This document shows positions 42,199 through 51,107 of a DNA stretch of 64,000 bases, one piece after another. The notes beneath the pieces were generated by a model. It was not told the DNA's origin. It worked only from the letters and a program-made list of their open reading frames with translations, and did no database searches. This DNA is from M55B157 sp965657825 (GTDB taxonomy: Bacteria; Actinomycetota; Actinomycetes; S36-B12). The stretch lies in the NCBI GenBank assembly GCA_965657825.1, contig CBFHQG010000001.1, positions 18,354-82,353 of the forward strand, written 5' to 3'. Within the stretch, counting starts at the first letter, position 1; each line of letters begins with the position of its first letter. The position numbers and the translations under genes were made by a program.

Positions 42199-43377
42199 GT
42201 GCCGCACGCCTACCTCGACCATGCGGCGACCACGCCGCTACGCGAGCAATCCCGTGACGCATGGCTGAGGGTCAGTGAGTCACTGGGCAATCCGTCATCC
42301 CTGCACGCACCCGGTCGGGCAGCTCGCAGGATCGTCGAGGAGGCCCGCGAGCAGGTCGCTGCCTCACTGGGTGTTCGGCCCAGCGAGGTGGTGTTCACCG
42401 CTGGTGGAACAGAGGCTGACAACCTCGCGGTGAAGGGATTCGCCTGGGCTGATCCGACTCGACGCGCGATCGTGTGCTCGCCGATCGAGCACCATGCGGT
42501 GCTCGATCCCGTCGAGTGGTTGGCCGAGCACCAGGGCTTCGATGTCCGGTGGCCGATAGTCGAGCGCTCCGGGCGCGTGGATGTTGACTCCCTCGTTGCC
42601 GCGCTCGATGACGACGTGGCGGTGTGCACCGTGATGTGGGCGAATAATGAGATCGGTACGGTTCAGCCGATCGCGTCCATTGCACAGGCCTGTGCTGAGC
42701 GGGGGATCCCCTTCCACTCCGATGCTGTCCAGGCACTCGGGATGATCCCGCTGATCGCATCGCTACCCGGACTCACCGCGCTCACCATCAGCGGCCACAA
42801 GATCGGTGCACCGGTCGGAGTCGGAGCCCTCGTCGTCGATCGTGACGCGACTTTGGCCCCGCTGTTACACGGAGGAGGCCAGGAGCGCGAGATTCGTTCC
42901 GGGACGGTCGACGCCGCGAGCATCGCCGCATTCGCCATCGCCGTCGAACTCTCGGTGGCCGAACAACCCGCGCTGGCCGACCGACTCGTCGCCTTGCGCA
43001 CCGACCTCGTCGACCGTGTGCTCCACGTCATCCCCGGGACGACCCTCCAGGGTGATCCGGGAGTCGGATTCGACCAGCGACTTCCGGGGAACGCCGCGAT
43101 CACCTTCGATGACTGCGAGGGAGATGCGCTCTTGATGCTCCTCGATGCTGCGGGCATCGCCTGTTCCACCGGGTCGGCGTGCACCTCGGGAGTTCCTGAG
43201 CCGTCGCATGTCCTGCTTGCGATGGGAGTCGATGGTGCCACGGCAAGGGGAACCCTTCGCTTCTCTCTTGGGCGTGGTTCGTCCACGGCCGATATCGATG
43301 CCCTGCTCGAGGTGCTCCCCGGAGTCGTGGAGCGAGCGCGTCGAGCGGGTCGGCCACGGCTGGCCCGGCTGTCATGA
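42199..43377 (+). CDS. iscS: Cysteine desulfurase (IscS/NifS family)
   Basis: PLP enzyme that takes sulfur from cysteine for tRNA thiolation and Fe-S clusters. The 392-residue protein has YLDHAATTPL, TEADNLAVKG, His and Asp around the cofactor (SPIEHHAVLDP, HSDAVQALG), PLP Lys201 (ISGHKIGAPVG) and the persulfide Cys328 in GSACTSG, in the long flexible loop typical of IscS-like (group I) enzymes. GTG start with a leaderless -10 box. It directly precedes mnmA, the tRNA 2-thiouridylase that needs its sulfur; from memory this pairing (Rv3025c-Rv3024c) is conserved in actinomycetes. Confidence 0.93.
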   Translation: MPHAYLDHAATTPLREQSRDAWLRVSESLGNPSSLHAPGRAARRIVEEAREQVAASLGVRPSEVVFTAGGTEADNLAVKGFAWADPTRRAIVCSPIEHHAVLDPVEWLAEHQGFDVRWPIVERSGRVDVDSLVAALDDDVAVCTVMWANNEIGTVQPIASIAQACAERGIPFHSDAVQALGMIPLIASLPGLTALTISGHKIGAPVGVGALVVDRDATLAPLLHGGGQEREIRSGTVDAASIAAFAIAVELSVAEQPALADRLVALRTDLVDRVLHVIPGTTLQGDPGVGFDQRLPGNAAITFDDCEGDALLMLLDAAGIACSTGSACTSGVPEPSHVLLAMGVDGATARGTLRFSLGRGSSTADIDALLEVLPGVVERARRAGRPRLARLS

Positions 43378-43407
43378 GAGTCGGACACTCGTGAGAGTCG
43401 AATACTC
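43374..43407 (+). repeat. 17-bp tandem repeat before mnmA
   Basis: Two imperfect 17-bp units (ATGAGAGTCGGACACTC, 43374-43390; GTGAGAGTCGAATACTC, 43391-43407) precede mnmA, and the mnmA start itself (ATGAGAATC) looks like a third partial unit. Each unit begins with a start-like codon, so duplicated initiation regions are possible. Confidence 0.75.
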
Positions 43408-44490
43408 ATGAGAATCCTCGCCGCCCTCTCCGGTGGAGTCGACAGCGCCGTAGCAGCAGCCCGGGCCCTCGACGATGGCCACGAGGTTGTCGGGGTCCAC
43501 CTAGCCCTGTCGAGGGTCGAGCATGTCGCTGGCTCACGTGGCTGCTGCTCGGCAGAGGATGCTCGAGATGCCCGTCGGGTCGCCGATGTGCTCGATATGC
43601 CCTACTACGTGTGGGACATGCACGAGGAGTTCCAGGAGTCGGTGATCGACGACTTCATCGCCGAATATCAGGCGGGACACACACCGAACCCGTGTCTGCG
43701 CTGCAACGAGAGCATCAAATTCTCCGCCGTCCTCGATCGGGCGTTGGCCCTGGGCTTCGACGCCGTGTGCACCGGTCATTACGCACGCCTACTGGACACC
43801 CCGAACGGGCGTGAACTGCATCGGGCTGTGGACTCGACCAAGGATCAGTCCTATGTGCTCGCTGTCTTGCAGCAGGAGCAACTCGCGCACGCGATGTTCC
43901 CCCTTGGTGAGTCCTACAAGAGCGAGGTCCGCACGGAGGCGCACGAGCGGGGCCTGATGGTCGCCGACAAGCCGGACAGTCATGACATCTGCTTCATCCC
44001 CGATGGCGACACCGCAGGTTGGCTCCATCGCGAACTCGGCGAGCGCCCCGGCGACATCGTCGATGCCGTGTCCGGTGACCGGATCGGTGCGCATCAGGGT
44101 GCCTATGCCTTCACGATCGGTCAGCGTCGGGGACTCGGCCTGACGACGCCCGCCGATGAAGGCCAGCGTCGCTACGTCGTCGACGTCGACGTCCAGCGCA
44201 ACACGGTGCTCGTCGGGCCGGAGTCACTGCTGGGGATCCGATCGATCACCGGGGTCCGTCCGCGATGGGCTGGTTCCGTACCGATCGGTGAGTTCGACGC
44301 GGATGTCCAGGTTCGCGCACACGGTGAGCCTCTTCCAGCGACGGTGCTCGCCGAGGACGAGGGGGCAACCCCGATCGTGCGTATCCACCTGCGCGAGACA
44401 CTGCGCGGTGTCGCAGCCGGGCAGGCCGCGGTCGTCTATTCCGGCAGCAGGGTGGTGGGCTCGGCCACCATCGCCGATACCGCACCGTGA
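43408..44490 (+). CDS. mnmA: tRNA-specific 2-thiouridylase MnmA
   Basis: Forms 2-thiouridine at the wobble position of Lys, Glu and Gln tRNAs, using ATP and sulfur relayed from cysteine desulfurase. The 360 residues contain the PP-loop LSGGVDSAVAA, catalytic cysteines in NPCLRCNESIKF and HDICFIPDGD, the tRNA-binding DSTKDQSYVLAVL and the C-terminal beta-barrel (FTIGQRRGLGL onward). ATG 43408 fits the conserved MRILAALSGGVDS start. The final GTGA overlaps the next gene by 4 bases. Confidence 0.95.
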   Translation: MRILAALSGGVDSAVAAARALDDGHEVVGVHLALSRVEHVAGSRGCCSAEDARDARRVADVLDMPYYVWDMHEEFQESVIDDFIAEYQAGHTPNPCLRCNESIKFSAVLDRALALGFDAVCTGHYARLLDTPNGRELHRAVDSTKDQSYVLAVLQQEQLAHAMFPLGESYKSEVRTEAHERGLMVADKPDSHDICFIPDGDTAGWLHRELGERPGDIVDAVSGDRIGAHQGAYAFTIGQRRGLGLTTPADEGQRRYVVDVDVQRNTVLVGPESLLGIRSITGVRPRWAGSVPIGEFDADVQVRAHGEPLPATVLAEDEGATPIVRIHLRETLRGVAAGQAAVVYSGSRVVGSATIADTAP

Positions 44491-45512
44491 ACGGGTTCAC
44501 CGCAACCGGTCTGGGTTCCCTTCCGGGGGTGGACGCCGACGAGGCGACCCGCATCGTCGGCGGTGAACTCTCCGGGCTACCGCACGTCGTGGAGCTCCCC
44601 GCGCGGGGGCCGGGCTCGGACATGATCGGGCGCACGATGTCGATGCTCGCCGATCTGGCCCCGGATCTATCGGTGGAGACCACCCCGGTCGGCTGGCGAT
44701 TCGCCGATGCTCCAGGACGGGTGATGCGGCGCGCGCGGTCGTGGCTGGCTGAGGATCTTGATGCTGCTGCACAGCACTACGCCGGCAGCCCGATCGTCAA
44801 GGCGCAGGTATGCGGACCGTGGACTCTGGCCGCAGGTGTTGAGATGCGCAACGGCGAGCGCGCGGTCCGTGACCACGGTGCCTGCCGGGACATCGCGGTG
44901 GCACTCGCGGATGCGGTGGATGCGTATGTCCGCGAGATCCACCGGCGGATCCCGACGGCGCAGGTCGTCCTGCAGGTCGACGAACCAGGACTGCCGATGG
45001 TCCTCGCCGGAGGGGTATCCACCGCGAGCGGCATTGCGACGTACCGTGCTATCGATCCCCAGGTAGTCCAGGGGCACCTCGCCACGATTACCGAAGCGAT
45101 CCACCGGGTCGAAGCGATCAGCTGGATCCACTCCTGTGCGTCGGGGTTCCCGCTGGAACTGGTGCGCCGGGCAGGGTTCGCCGGCGTTGCGGTTCCGCTG
45201 TACATCGACCACGCGGAGGAGGCGCTGGGGCAGATTCTCGATCAGGGTGCCACCCTCGGACTGGGAGTGATGGAGGCGTCTGGGGTACCGCGTGGGGTAG
45301 CCGGCGGGCAGATCGACGCATCCCAGGCTGCCGCCGATGTGCTCGGTCAACTCAATCGGTGGGGATTCGCGCCGGACGCTGTGGCTGACCGCATCGTGCT
45401 CACACCGACCTGCGGTCTTGCCGGCAGTAGTCCGCAGCGGGTCCGGGGGATCTACCGGGCATTGCGTGAGGCCGGGCGTCTCCTGCGTGATGAGGGACGC
45501 GATTCTGCGTAA
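44487..45512 (+). CDS. MetE-like C-terminal domain protein (core MetE)
   Basis: 341-residue protein homologous to only the catalytic C-terminal half of cobalamin-independent methionine synthase. Zinc-ligand candidates are present: His and Cys in WIHSCASGF, Glu in GLGVMEASG and Cys in LTPTCGLAG; the end SSPQRVRGIYRALREAGRLL is conserved. The N-terminal folate-lid domain of full MetE is missing. Such short core MetE proteins have been proposed to use methylated corrinoid proteins as methyl donor, but the substrate of this actinobacterial group, encoded between mnmA and ligA, is not established to my knowledge. GTG start coupled to mnmA. Confidence 0.75.
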   Translation: MNGFTATGLGSLPGVDADEATRIVGGELSGLPHVVELPARGPGSDMIGRTMSMLADLAPDLSVETTPVGWRFADAPGRVMRRARSWLAEDLDAAAQHYAGSPIVKAQVCGPWTLAAGVEMRNGERAVRDHGACRDIAVALADAVDAYVREIHRRIPTAQVVLQVDEPGLPMVLAGGVSTASGIATYRAIDPQVVQGHLATITEAIHRVEAISWIHSCASGFPLELVRRAGFAGVAVPLYIDHAEEALGQILDQGATLGLGVMEASGVPRGVAGGQIDASQAAADVLGQLNRWGFAPDAVADRIVLTPTCGLAGSSPQRVRGIYRALREAGRLLRDEGRDSA

Positions 45513-45515
45513 AGT
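45510..45515 (+). promoter_or_regulatory. -10 box for ligA
   Basis: TAAAGT overlaps the stop codon of the MetE-like gene (TAA) and lies 6 bases before ATG 45522, allowing an independent leaderless ligA transcript. Confidence 0.4.
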
Positions 45516-45521
45516 GCCGCT

Positions 45522-47705
45522 ATGACCGTCCCCGACGAGGCCAGAACACGCTGGGTTGAACTCGTCGATGCCATCGGTGACGCACGAACCCGCTATTACC
45601 AGGCGGATCGTCCGACGATCTCCGATGAGGAGTACGACGCGTTATTCCGCGAGCTCGTCGACGTGGAAGCCGCGCATCCAGAACTGGCCTCGGGTGAATC
45701 CCCGACGCAGTCGGTGGGTGGCGAGCGCTCCGAGATGTTCGAGCCTGTCGAGCATCTCGAGCGCATGCTCAGCCTGGACAATGCATTCAGCGTCGATGAG
45801 GTACGAGCCTGGGCTGATCGCCTGGTGCGTGAGCTCGGCGAGGTGCCCGGGCTGCTGTGTGAATTGAAGGTGGACGGCCTGGCCATCGACCTGGTCTATC
45901 GGCGAGGTCGCTTGGTCAGCGTCGCGACCCGGGGCGACGGTCGGGTGGGTGAGGACGTCACCTACAACGCCACGATGATCCCGGCGATCCCTCAGCAGCT
46001 GTCGGGGAGCAGCATCCCTGACCTGATCGAGGTCCGCGGCGAGATCTTCTTTCCGACCGCGCAATTCGACCGCATCAACGTCGATCAGCTCGATGCGGGC
46101 GACTCACCGTTCGCCAATCCCCGCAATGCTGCGGCCGGGACTCTCCGCCAGCGCATCGATCGGCGCCGGGATGACCTCGCCGAGGTCCAGGCGCGGGCGA
46201 AGGGGACCGCCCGTGATGCGCAGCGAATCGAGCGGCTGCAGGCCGAACTCGACCGGGCCATCGCTCGACTGGGAGCCCTCCGCCTCGTCGTCCACGGCAT
46301 CGGTCTTCACACCGATTCGCACCTGCGCACCCAAAGCGAGGGATACCGGATCATGGCCGAACTCGGGCTGCCGGTGAGCGATCGGGCACGCGTGGTCGAT
46401 GACCTCGCAGGGGCGCAGGAGTTCATCGCGCACTACGGGGAGCATCGCCATGATGTCGAGCACGAGATCGACGGTGTCGTGATCAAGGTCGACGACCTCG
46501 CGATCCAGGGGCGACTCGGGGCGACCTCGCGGGCACCCCGTTGGGCCATCGCCTACAAGTACCCGCCCGAGGTCGTACGGACTCGACTGATCGACATCGC
46601 GGTCAATGTCGGTCGCACCGGTCGCGTCACCCCCTTCGCGATCATGGAACCAGCCCGTGTCGCAGGCTCCACCGTCTCGATGGCGACCCTCCACAACGCG
46701 GATGAGGTGCGCCGCAAGGGGGTCCTCATCGGTGACCTGGTGTTCCTTCGCAAGGCTGGCGACGTCATCCCGGAGGTGCTCGGCCCGGTCGTGGAGGTTC
46801 GTGACGGCAGCGAACGGGAGTTCGTGATGCCGACAACATGCCCGGATTGCGCAACCCCGCTTCGCCCGGAGAAGGCAGGCGACGTCGACATCCGCTGCCC
46901 GAACACTCGCTCCTGCCCGGCGCAACTGCGAGAACGGCTATTCCACGTCGGATCTCGAGGGGCCCTCGACATCGAGGGACTCGGCGAGAAGTCCGCGCGC
47001 GCCCTCCTCGACTGCGGGCTCGTCGGTGATGAGGGCGATCTGTTCTCCTTGACCACCGATGACCTCGCGCGATGCGAGTACTTCACCCGCGAGCCCGAGA
47101 CCGCCGGTCAGCCGCGTCCGCTGACCGAGAATGCCCGACACCTGCTGGAACAGATCGAGGTAGCGAAGGATCGTGACCTCTGGCGTGTCCTGGTAGCGCT
47201 GTCGATCCGCCACGTGGGGCCCACCGCGGCTCGAGCGCTGGCTCGCCGATTCGGGTCCCTCGAGGAGATCGCAGCGGCCGACGGAGACACTCTCGCAGCC
47301 GTCGAAGGTGTGGGGCCGGTCATCGCGGAGGCGATCGAGGAGTGGTTCGCTGAGCCATGGCGGCGAGACGTGGTCGATCGGTGGCGAGCGGCCGGTGTAC
47401 GGCTGGCCGCGGACACCGTCGACGCCGGACCGGGGACCCTGACGGGGATCACCGTCGTCATCACCGGGACGGTCGAGGGTTACTCCCGTGATGGGGCGAC
47501 GGCAGCGGTGCAGGATCGCGGGGGCAAGGTGACCGGCTCGGTGTCGAAGAAGACCGACTTCGTCGTGGTGGGGGACAATCCGGGCAGCAAGTACGACAGG
47601 GCGCTCGCGCTCGGTGTGCCCATCTTGGATGCAGCGGGATTCTCGGTGCTCCTCGACGAGGGGCCGGACCCCGCACGGGCTGTTGCCACCATCGGGTCCA
47701 CCTGA
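45522..47705 (+). CDS. ligA: NAD-dependent DNA ligase
   Basis: Seals nicks during replication and repair using NAD. The 727 residues show the Ia domain (YYQADRPTISDEEYDALFREL), adenylation Lys116 in ELKVDGLAIDL, RGDGRVGEDVT, the OB-fold, a four-Cys zinc finger (CPDC, then CPNTRSCPAQ), helix-hairpin-helix repeats (GLGEKSARALL, HVGPTAARALA) and a C-terminal BRCT domain (TLTGITVVITGTVEG onward). An Arg/Ala/Glu-rich helix of about 30 residues (EVQARAKGTARDAQRIERLQ) follows the conserved AAGTLRQ segment and looks like a lineage-specific insertion. Confidence 0.96.
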   Translation: MTVPDEARTRWVELVDAIGDARTRYYQADRPTISDEEYDALFRELVDVEAAHPELASGESPTQSVGGERSEMFEPVEHLERMLSLDNAFSVDEVRAWADRLVRELGEVPGLLCELKVDGLAIDLVYRRGRLVSVATRGDGRVGEDVTYNATMIPAIPQQLSGSSIPDLIEVRGEIFFPTAQFDRINVDQLDAGDSPFANPRNAAAGTLRQRIDRRRDDLAEVQARAKGTARDAQRIERLQAELDRAIARLGALRLVVHGIGLHTDSHLRTQSEGYRIMAELGLPVSDRARVVDDLAGAQEFIAHYGEHRHDVEHEIDGVVIKVDDLAIQGRLGATSRAPRWAIAYKYPPEVVRTRLIDIAVNVGRTGRVTPFAIMEPARVAGSTVSMATLHNADEVRRKGVLIGDLVFLRKAGDVIPEVLGPVVEVRDGSEREFVMPTTCPDCATPLRPEKAGDVDIRCPNTRSCPAQLRERLFHVGSRGALDIEGLGEKSARALLDCGLVGDEGDLFSLTTDDLARCEYFTREPETAGQPRPLTENARHLLEQIEVAKDRDLWRVLVALSIRHVGPTAARALARRFGSLEEIAAADGDTLAAVEGVGPVIAEAIEEWFAEPWRRDVVDRWRAAGVRLAADTVDAGPGTLTGITVVITGTVEGYSRDGATAAVQDRGGKVTGSVSKKTDFVVVGDNPGSKYDRALALGVPILDAAGFSVLLDEGPDPARAVATIGST

Positions 47706-47715
47706 CCGCTGCGCC

Positions 47716-47721
47716 TAGGAT
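47716..47721 (+). promoter_or_regulatory. -10 box for gatCAB
   Basis: TAGGAT with a 7-base spacer to ATG 47729. It overlaps the upstream in-frame ATG at 47720 and so favours 47729 as the gatC start. Confidence 0.5.
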
Positions 47722-47728
47722 GGCGCGC

Positions 47729-48025
47729 ATGTCTGCGATCACCCGAGACGAGGTCGCCCATCTCGCGCACCTCGCCCGACTCGACCTCACCGACGACGAA
47801 CTCGACCACTACGCGGACCAACTCGATGTGATCTTGACCTCGGTGGCTCGGGTGAGTGAAGTCGCGGCCGATGACGTGCCCCCCACCTCTCATCCGGTCC
47901 CCCTGGTCAATGTGACCAGGCCGGACATCGCCCGCCCGGGACTGTCCGCCGGCGAGGCGTTGTCCGGGGCACCCGCGGTCGAGGATGAACGATTCCGGGT
48001 GCCGCGCATCCTGGATCAGGACTGA
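47729..48025 (+). CDS. gatC: Asp-tRNA(Asn)/Glu-tRNA(Gln) amidotransferase subunit C
   Basis: Small subunit that stabilises GatA and joins it to GatB in the enzyme that converts misacylated Glu-tRNA(Gln) and Asp-tRNA(Asn) to the correct forms. 98 residues: ITRDEVAHLAHLARLDLTDDELDHYADQLDVIL is the typical N-terminal helix pair, and LRPD-like VTRPDIARPGLSAGEAL the extended C-terminal strand. Start ATG 47729 from promoter spacing; 47720 would add three residues. Confidence 0.92.
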   Translation: MSAITRDEVAHLAHLARLDLTDDELDHYADQLDVILTSVARVSEVAADDVPPTSHPVPLVNVTRPDIARPGLSAGEALSGAPAVEDERFRVPRILDQD

Positions 48026-48044
48026 AGCGAGGTTGAGTCGTTCC

Positions 48045-49574
48045 ATGTCGTCTTCATCGTCTTCATCCCTGTCTCCCATGGACGCCGATCTCATCCGGCA
48101 AACGGCCAGCGTCCTAGCCGGCGCTATCGCCGCTGGCGAGGTCAGTGCCCGTGAGGTCGTCTCGGCTCACCTCGATCGCATCGGTGAGGTCGACGAGAAG
48201 GTGCACGCCTTCCTATGCGTCACCGGTGAGGAAGCACTCGCCCACGCCGATGCCGTGGATGCCAAGCGCTCGGCCGGTGAGCCACTCGGTCCGCTGGCTG
48301 GTGTCCCGCTGGCGTTGAAGGATGTGCTGGCGATGCGCGGGGTGCCCACGACCTGCGGATCGCGGATCCTCGAGGGGTGGCGGCCGCCCTATGACGCGAC
48401 CGTGGTGCAGCGGCTGCGCGAAGCCGATGTGATCATCCTGGGCAAGACCAATATGGACGAGTTCGCGATGGGGTCCTCGACCGAACACTCCGCATACGGC
48501 CCCACGCGCAACCCGTGGGATCTGGACCGCATCCCGGGGGGTTCAGGAGGCGGGTCGGCAGCCGCGGTCGCCGCACTCGAGGCACCGTTGGCGATCGGGA
48601 CCGACACGGGGGGATCGATCCGCCAGCCGGCCGCGGTCACGGGCACGGTCGGGGTCAAGCCCACCTATGGCGGGGTATCCCGCTACGGGCTGGTGGCGCT
48701 CGCCTCCAGTCTCGATCAGGCCGGTCCCTGCGCCCGGACGGTCCTGGATGCCGCCCGATTGCATGCCGTGATCGCCGGACATGACCCGCGCGATTCGACC
48801 TCCATCGACGCGGCGGTTCCCGACGTGGTCGCCGCAGCCGAACGAGCCGACGTGCGTGGGATGCGGATCGGGTTGGTGCGCCAGTTGGACGGTGAGGGCT
48901 ATGCGCCCGGTGTACGTCAGCGCTTCACCGAGGCCGTGGAGATCCTCACCCACCTCGGTGCACATGTCGTCGAGGTCGACTGTCCGAACTTCGAGTACGC
49001 ATTGGGTGCGTACTACCTGATTCTGCCGAGTGAGGCGTCAAGCAACCTCGCCCGCTTCGATGGGATGCGCTACGGGTTGCGCGTGGGCGATGACGGCGAC
49101 GCCTCGGTCGAGTCGGTGATGTCGACGACGCGTGAGGCCGGCTTCGGTGCGGAGGTCAAGCGACGCATCATGCTCGGGACCTATGCCCTGTCCAGTGGTT
49201 ACTACGATGCCTACTACGGGCAGGCCCAGAAGGTTCGAACCCTGATCCGTAGGGACTTCGAAGCGGCGTTCGCGCAGGCCGATGTCCTCATCTCGCCCAC
49301 CGCGCCGACCACGGCTTTCCGGATCGGCGAGAAGGTCGATGACCCATTGGCGATGTATCTCAACGACATCGCGACGATCCCGGTGAACCTGGCGGGCAAT
49401 GCGGCCATGTCGCTGCCGATCGGGCTCTCACCCGACGATGGACTCCCCGTCGGCCTGCAGATCATGGCGCCGGCGATGGCCGATGATCGGATGTACCTGG
49501 CAGGGGCCGCCCTGGAGGGGGCGCTGTTCGATCGATGGGGTCACCTGCTCATCGAGGAGGCGCCGGCGCTATGA
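48045..49574 (+). CDS. gatA: Amidotransferase subunit A (glutaminase)
   Basis: Amidase subunit that releases ammonia from glutamine for tRNA-dependent amidation. About 509 residues with the amidase signature: catalytic Lys in VPLALKDVLAM, Ser in SGGGSAAAVAAL and the cis-Ser/nucleophile in GTDTGGSIRQPAA. Two starts are possible: ATG 48045, with a Ser-rich leader (MSSSSSSSLSP) produced by a repeated CGTCTTCAT stretch, or ATG 48078, which begins MDADLIRQTA at the conserved region. I list the longer one with low certainty. The stop overlaps the gatB start (ATGA). Confidence 0.93.
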   Translation: MSSSSSSSLSPMDADLIRQTASVLAGAIAAGEVSAREVVSAHLDRIGEVDEKVHAFLCVTGEEALAHADAVDAKRSAGEPLGPLAGVPLALKDVLAMRGVPTTCGSRILEGWRPPYDATVVQRLREADVIILGKTNMDEFAMGSSTEHSAYGPTRNPWDLDRIPGGSGGGSAAAVAALEAPLAIGTDTGGSIRQPAAVTGTVGVKPTYGGVSRYGLVALASSLDQAGPCARTVLDAARLHAVIAGHDPRDSTSIDAAVPDVVAAAERADVRGMRIGLVRQLDGEGYAPGVRQRFTEAVEILTHLGAHVVEVDCPNFEYALGAYYLILPSEASSNLARFDGMRYGLRVGDDGDASVESVMSTTREAGFGAEVKRRIMLGTYALSSGYYDAYYGQAQKVRTLIRRDFEAAFAQADVLISPTAPTTAFRIGEKVDDPLAMYLNDIATIPVNLAGNAAMSLPIGLSPDDGLPVGLQIMAPAMADDRMYLAGAALEGALFDRWGHLLIEEAPAL

Positions 49575-51103
49575 CCGCATCCACCGCACCTCAGACCGTG
49601 CCCTTCGACGAGGCGCTGACCCGCTATGAGCCGGTGCTGGGTCTGGAGGTCCATGTCGAACTCGGAACCGAATCGAAGATGTTCTGCTCCTGTCCGACGG
49701 CGTTCGGAGCCGAACCCAACACGCAGGTGTGCCCGGTGTGCCTGGCGATGCCGGGCACCCTCCCGGTGATCAATGAGCGCGCCGTGGAGTCCATCATCCG
49801 CATGGGGTTGGCGTTGAACTGCACCATCGTCGAATGGTGCCGGATGGCACGCAAGAACTACTTCTACCCGGATATGCCGAAGAACTTCCAGATCAGTCAG
49901 TACGACGAGCCCATCTGCGTCGACGGATACCTCGACGTCACCGTCCCGCTTCCCGATGGTGGTGGAACTCAGACGGTACGGGTGGAGATCGAGCGGGTGC
50001 ATCTCGAAGAGGACACCGGCAAGTTGACCCACACGGGTGGAGCAACGGGGCGAATCCACGGCGCGGACTACTCGCTGGTCGACTACAACCGAGCCGGGAT
50101 CCCCCTCGTCGAGATCGTCACCAAGCCGATCACCGACACCGGTGCGCTCGCACCCGCAGTAGCCAAGGCGTATGTGGCCGAACTACGCGACATCATGCGT
50201 GAACTCGGCGTTTCCGACGTCAAGATGGAGGAGGGGTCGCTTCGCTGTGATGCGAACGTCTCGCTCAACCGGCCGGGGGACGAGTGGGGGACCCGAACGG
50301 AGACCAAGAACGTCAACTCGCTGCGCTCGGTCGAGCGTGCAGTGCGCAGCGAGATCGAACGGCAGGCCGGGGTCCTCGACACCGGTGGACGCATCACTCA
50401 GGAGACTCGGCACTTCCACGAAGACACAGGTGTCACCACGCCGGGTCGATCCAAGGAGCAGGCCGAGGACTACCGCTACTTCCCAGAGCCTGATCTCGTG
50501 CCGATCGCACCCGATCCGCAGTGGGTGGAGCGATTGCGGGCGAGCATTCCCGAGCAGCCATCCGTTCGTCGGGCTCGGCTCGCTGATGACTGGGGTATCG
50601 GGGCGTTCGAGATGGAATCACTGGTCAATGCCGGTGTCCTTGCCCTTGTTGAAGCCAGTGTCGATGCCGGGGTGGCACCCGATGCCGCCCGCAAGTGGTG
50701 GGCCGGCGAACTGCTGCGTGTCGCCAATGAGCGCGGAGTGGAACCTGATGCACTCCCGGTGACACCGGCGCACATTGCGCGCGTCGAGGCGCTCATCACC
50801 GAGGGCACCATCAACGACAAACTCGCCCGCAGCGTGTTCGACGGGATCATCACCGGTGAAGGCGATCCTGACGCGGTCATCGCGGCGCGGGGCCTGGCCG
50901 TGGTGTCCGATGATTCGGCGCTGATGGCAGCGATCGAGCAGGCCCTGGTCGATCAACCTGACGTCGCCGAGAAGATCCGCGGTGGCAAGGTCGCGGCCGC
51001 CGGTGCGATCGTCGGTGCGGTGATGAAGGCAACCCGTGGCCAGGCTGATGCGGGAAAGGTCCGCGAACTGCTGCTCGACCACCTTGGTGTGGCGGACAGC
51101 TAG
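49571..51103 (+). CDS. gatB: Amidotransferase subunit B
   Basis: tRNA-binding and kinase subunit of the amidotransferase. 510 residues: YEPVLGLEVHVELGTESKMFCSCPTAFGAEPNTQVCPVCLAMPG contains the CxC/CxxC zinc cluster; KNYFYPDMPKNFQISQYD, LEEDTGKLTH, DYNRAGIPLVEIVT and SLRCDANVS are conserved catalytic motifs; the C-terminal YqeY-like tail domain follows. The ATG at 49571 overlaps the gatA stop by 4 bases. Last of gatCAB, convergent with the lipoprotein gene 5 bases away. Confidence 0.95.
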   Translation: MTASTAPQTVPFDEALTRYEPVLGLEVHVELGTESKMFCSCPTAFGAEPNTQVCPVCLAMPGTLPVINERAVESIIRMGLALNCTIVEWCRMARKNYFYPDMPKNFQISQYDEPICVDGYLDVTVPLPDGGGTQTVRVEIERVHLEEDTGKLTHTGGATGRIHGADYSLVDYNRAGIPLVEIVTKPITDTGALAPAVAKAYVAELRDIMRELGVSDVKMEEGSLRCDANVSLNRPGDEWGTRTETKNVNSLRSVERAVRSEIERQAGVLDTGGRITQETRHFHEDTGVTTPGRSKEQAEDYRYFPEPDLVPIAPDPQWVERLRASIPEQPSVRRARLADDWGIGAFEMESLVNAGVLALVEASVDAGVAPDAARKWWAGELLRVANERGVEPDALPVTPAHIARVEALITEGTINDKLARSVFDGIITGEGDPDAVIAARGLAVVSDDSALMAAIEQALVDQPDVAEKIRGGKVAAAGAIVGAVMKATRGQADAGKVRELLLDHLGVADS

Positions 51104-51107
51104 CCGA

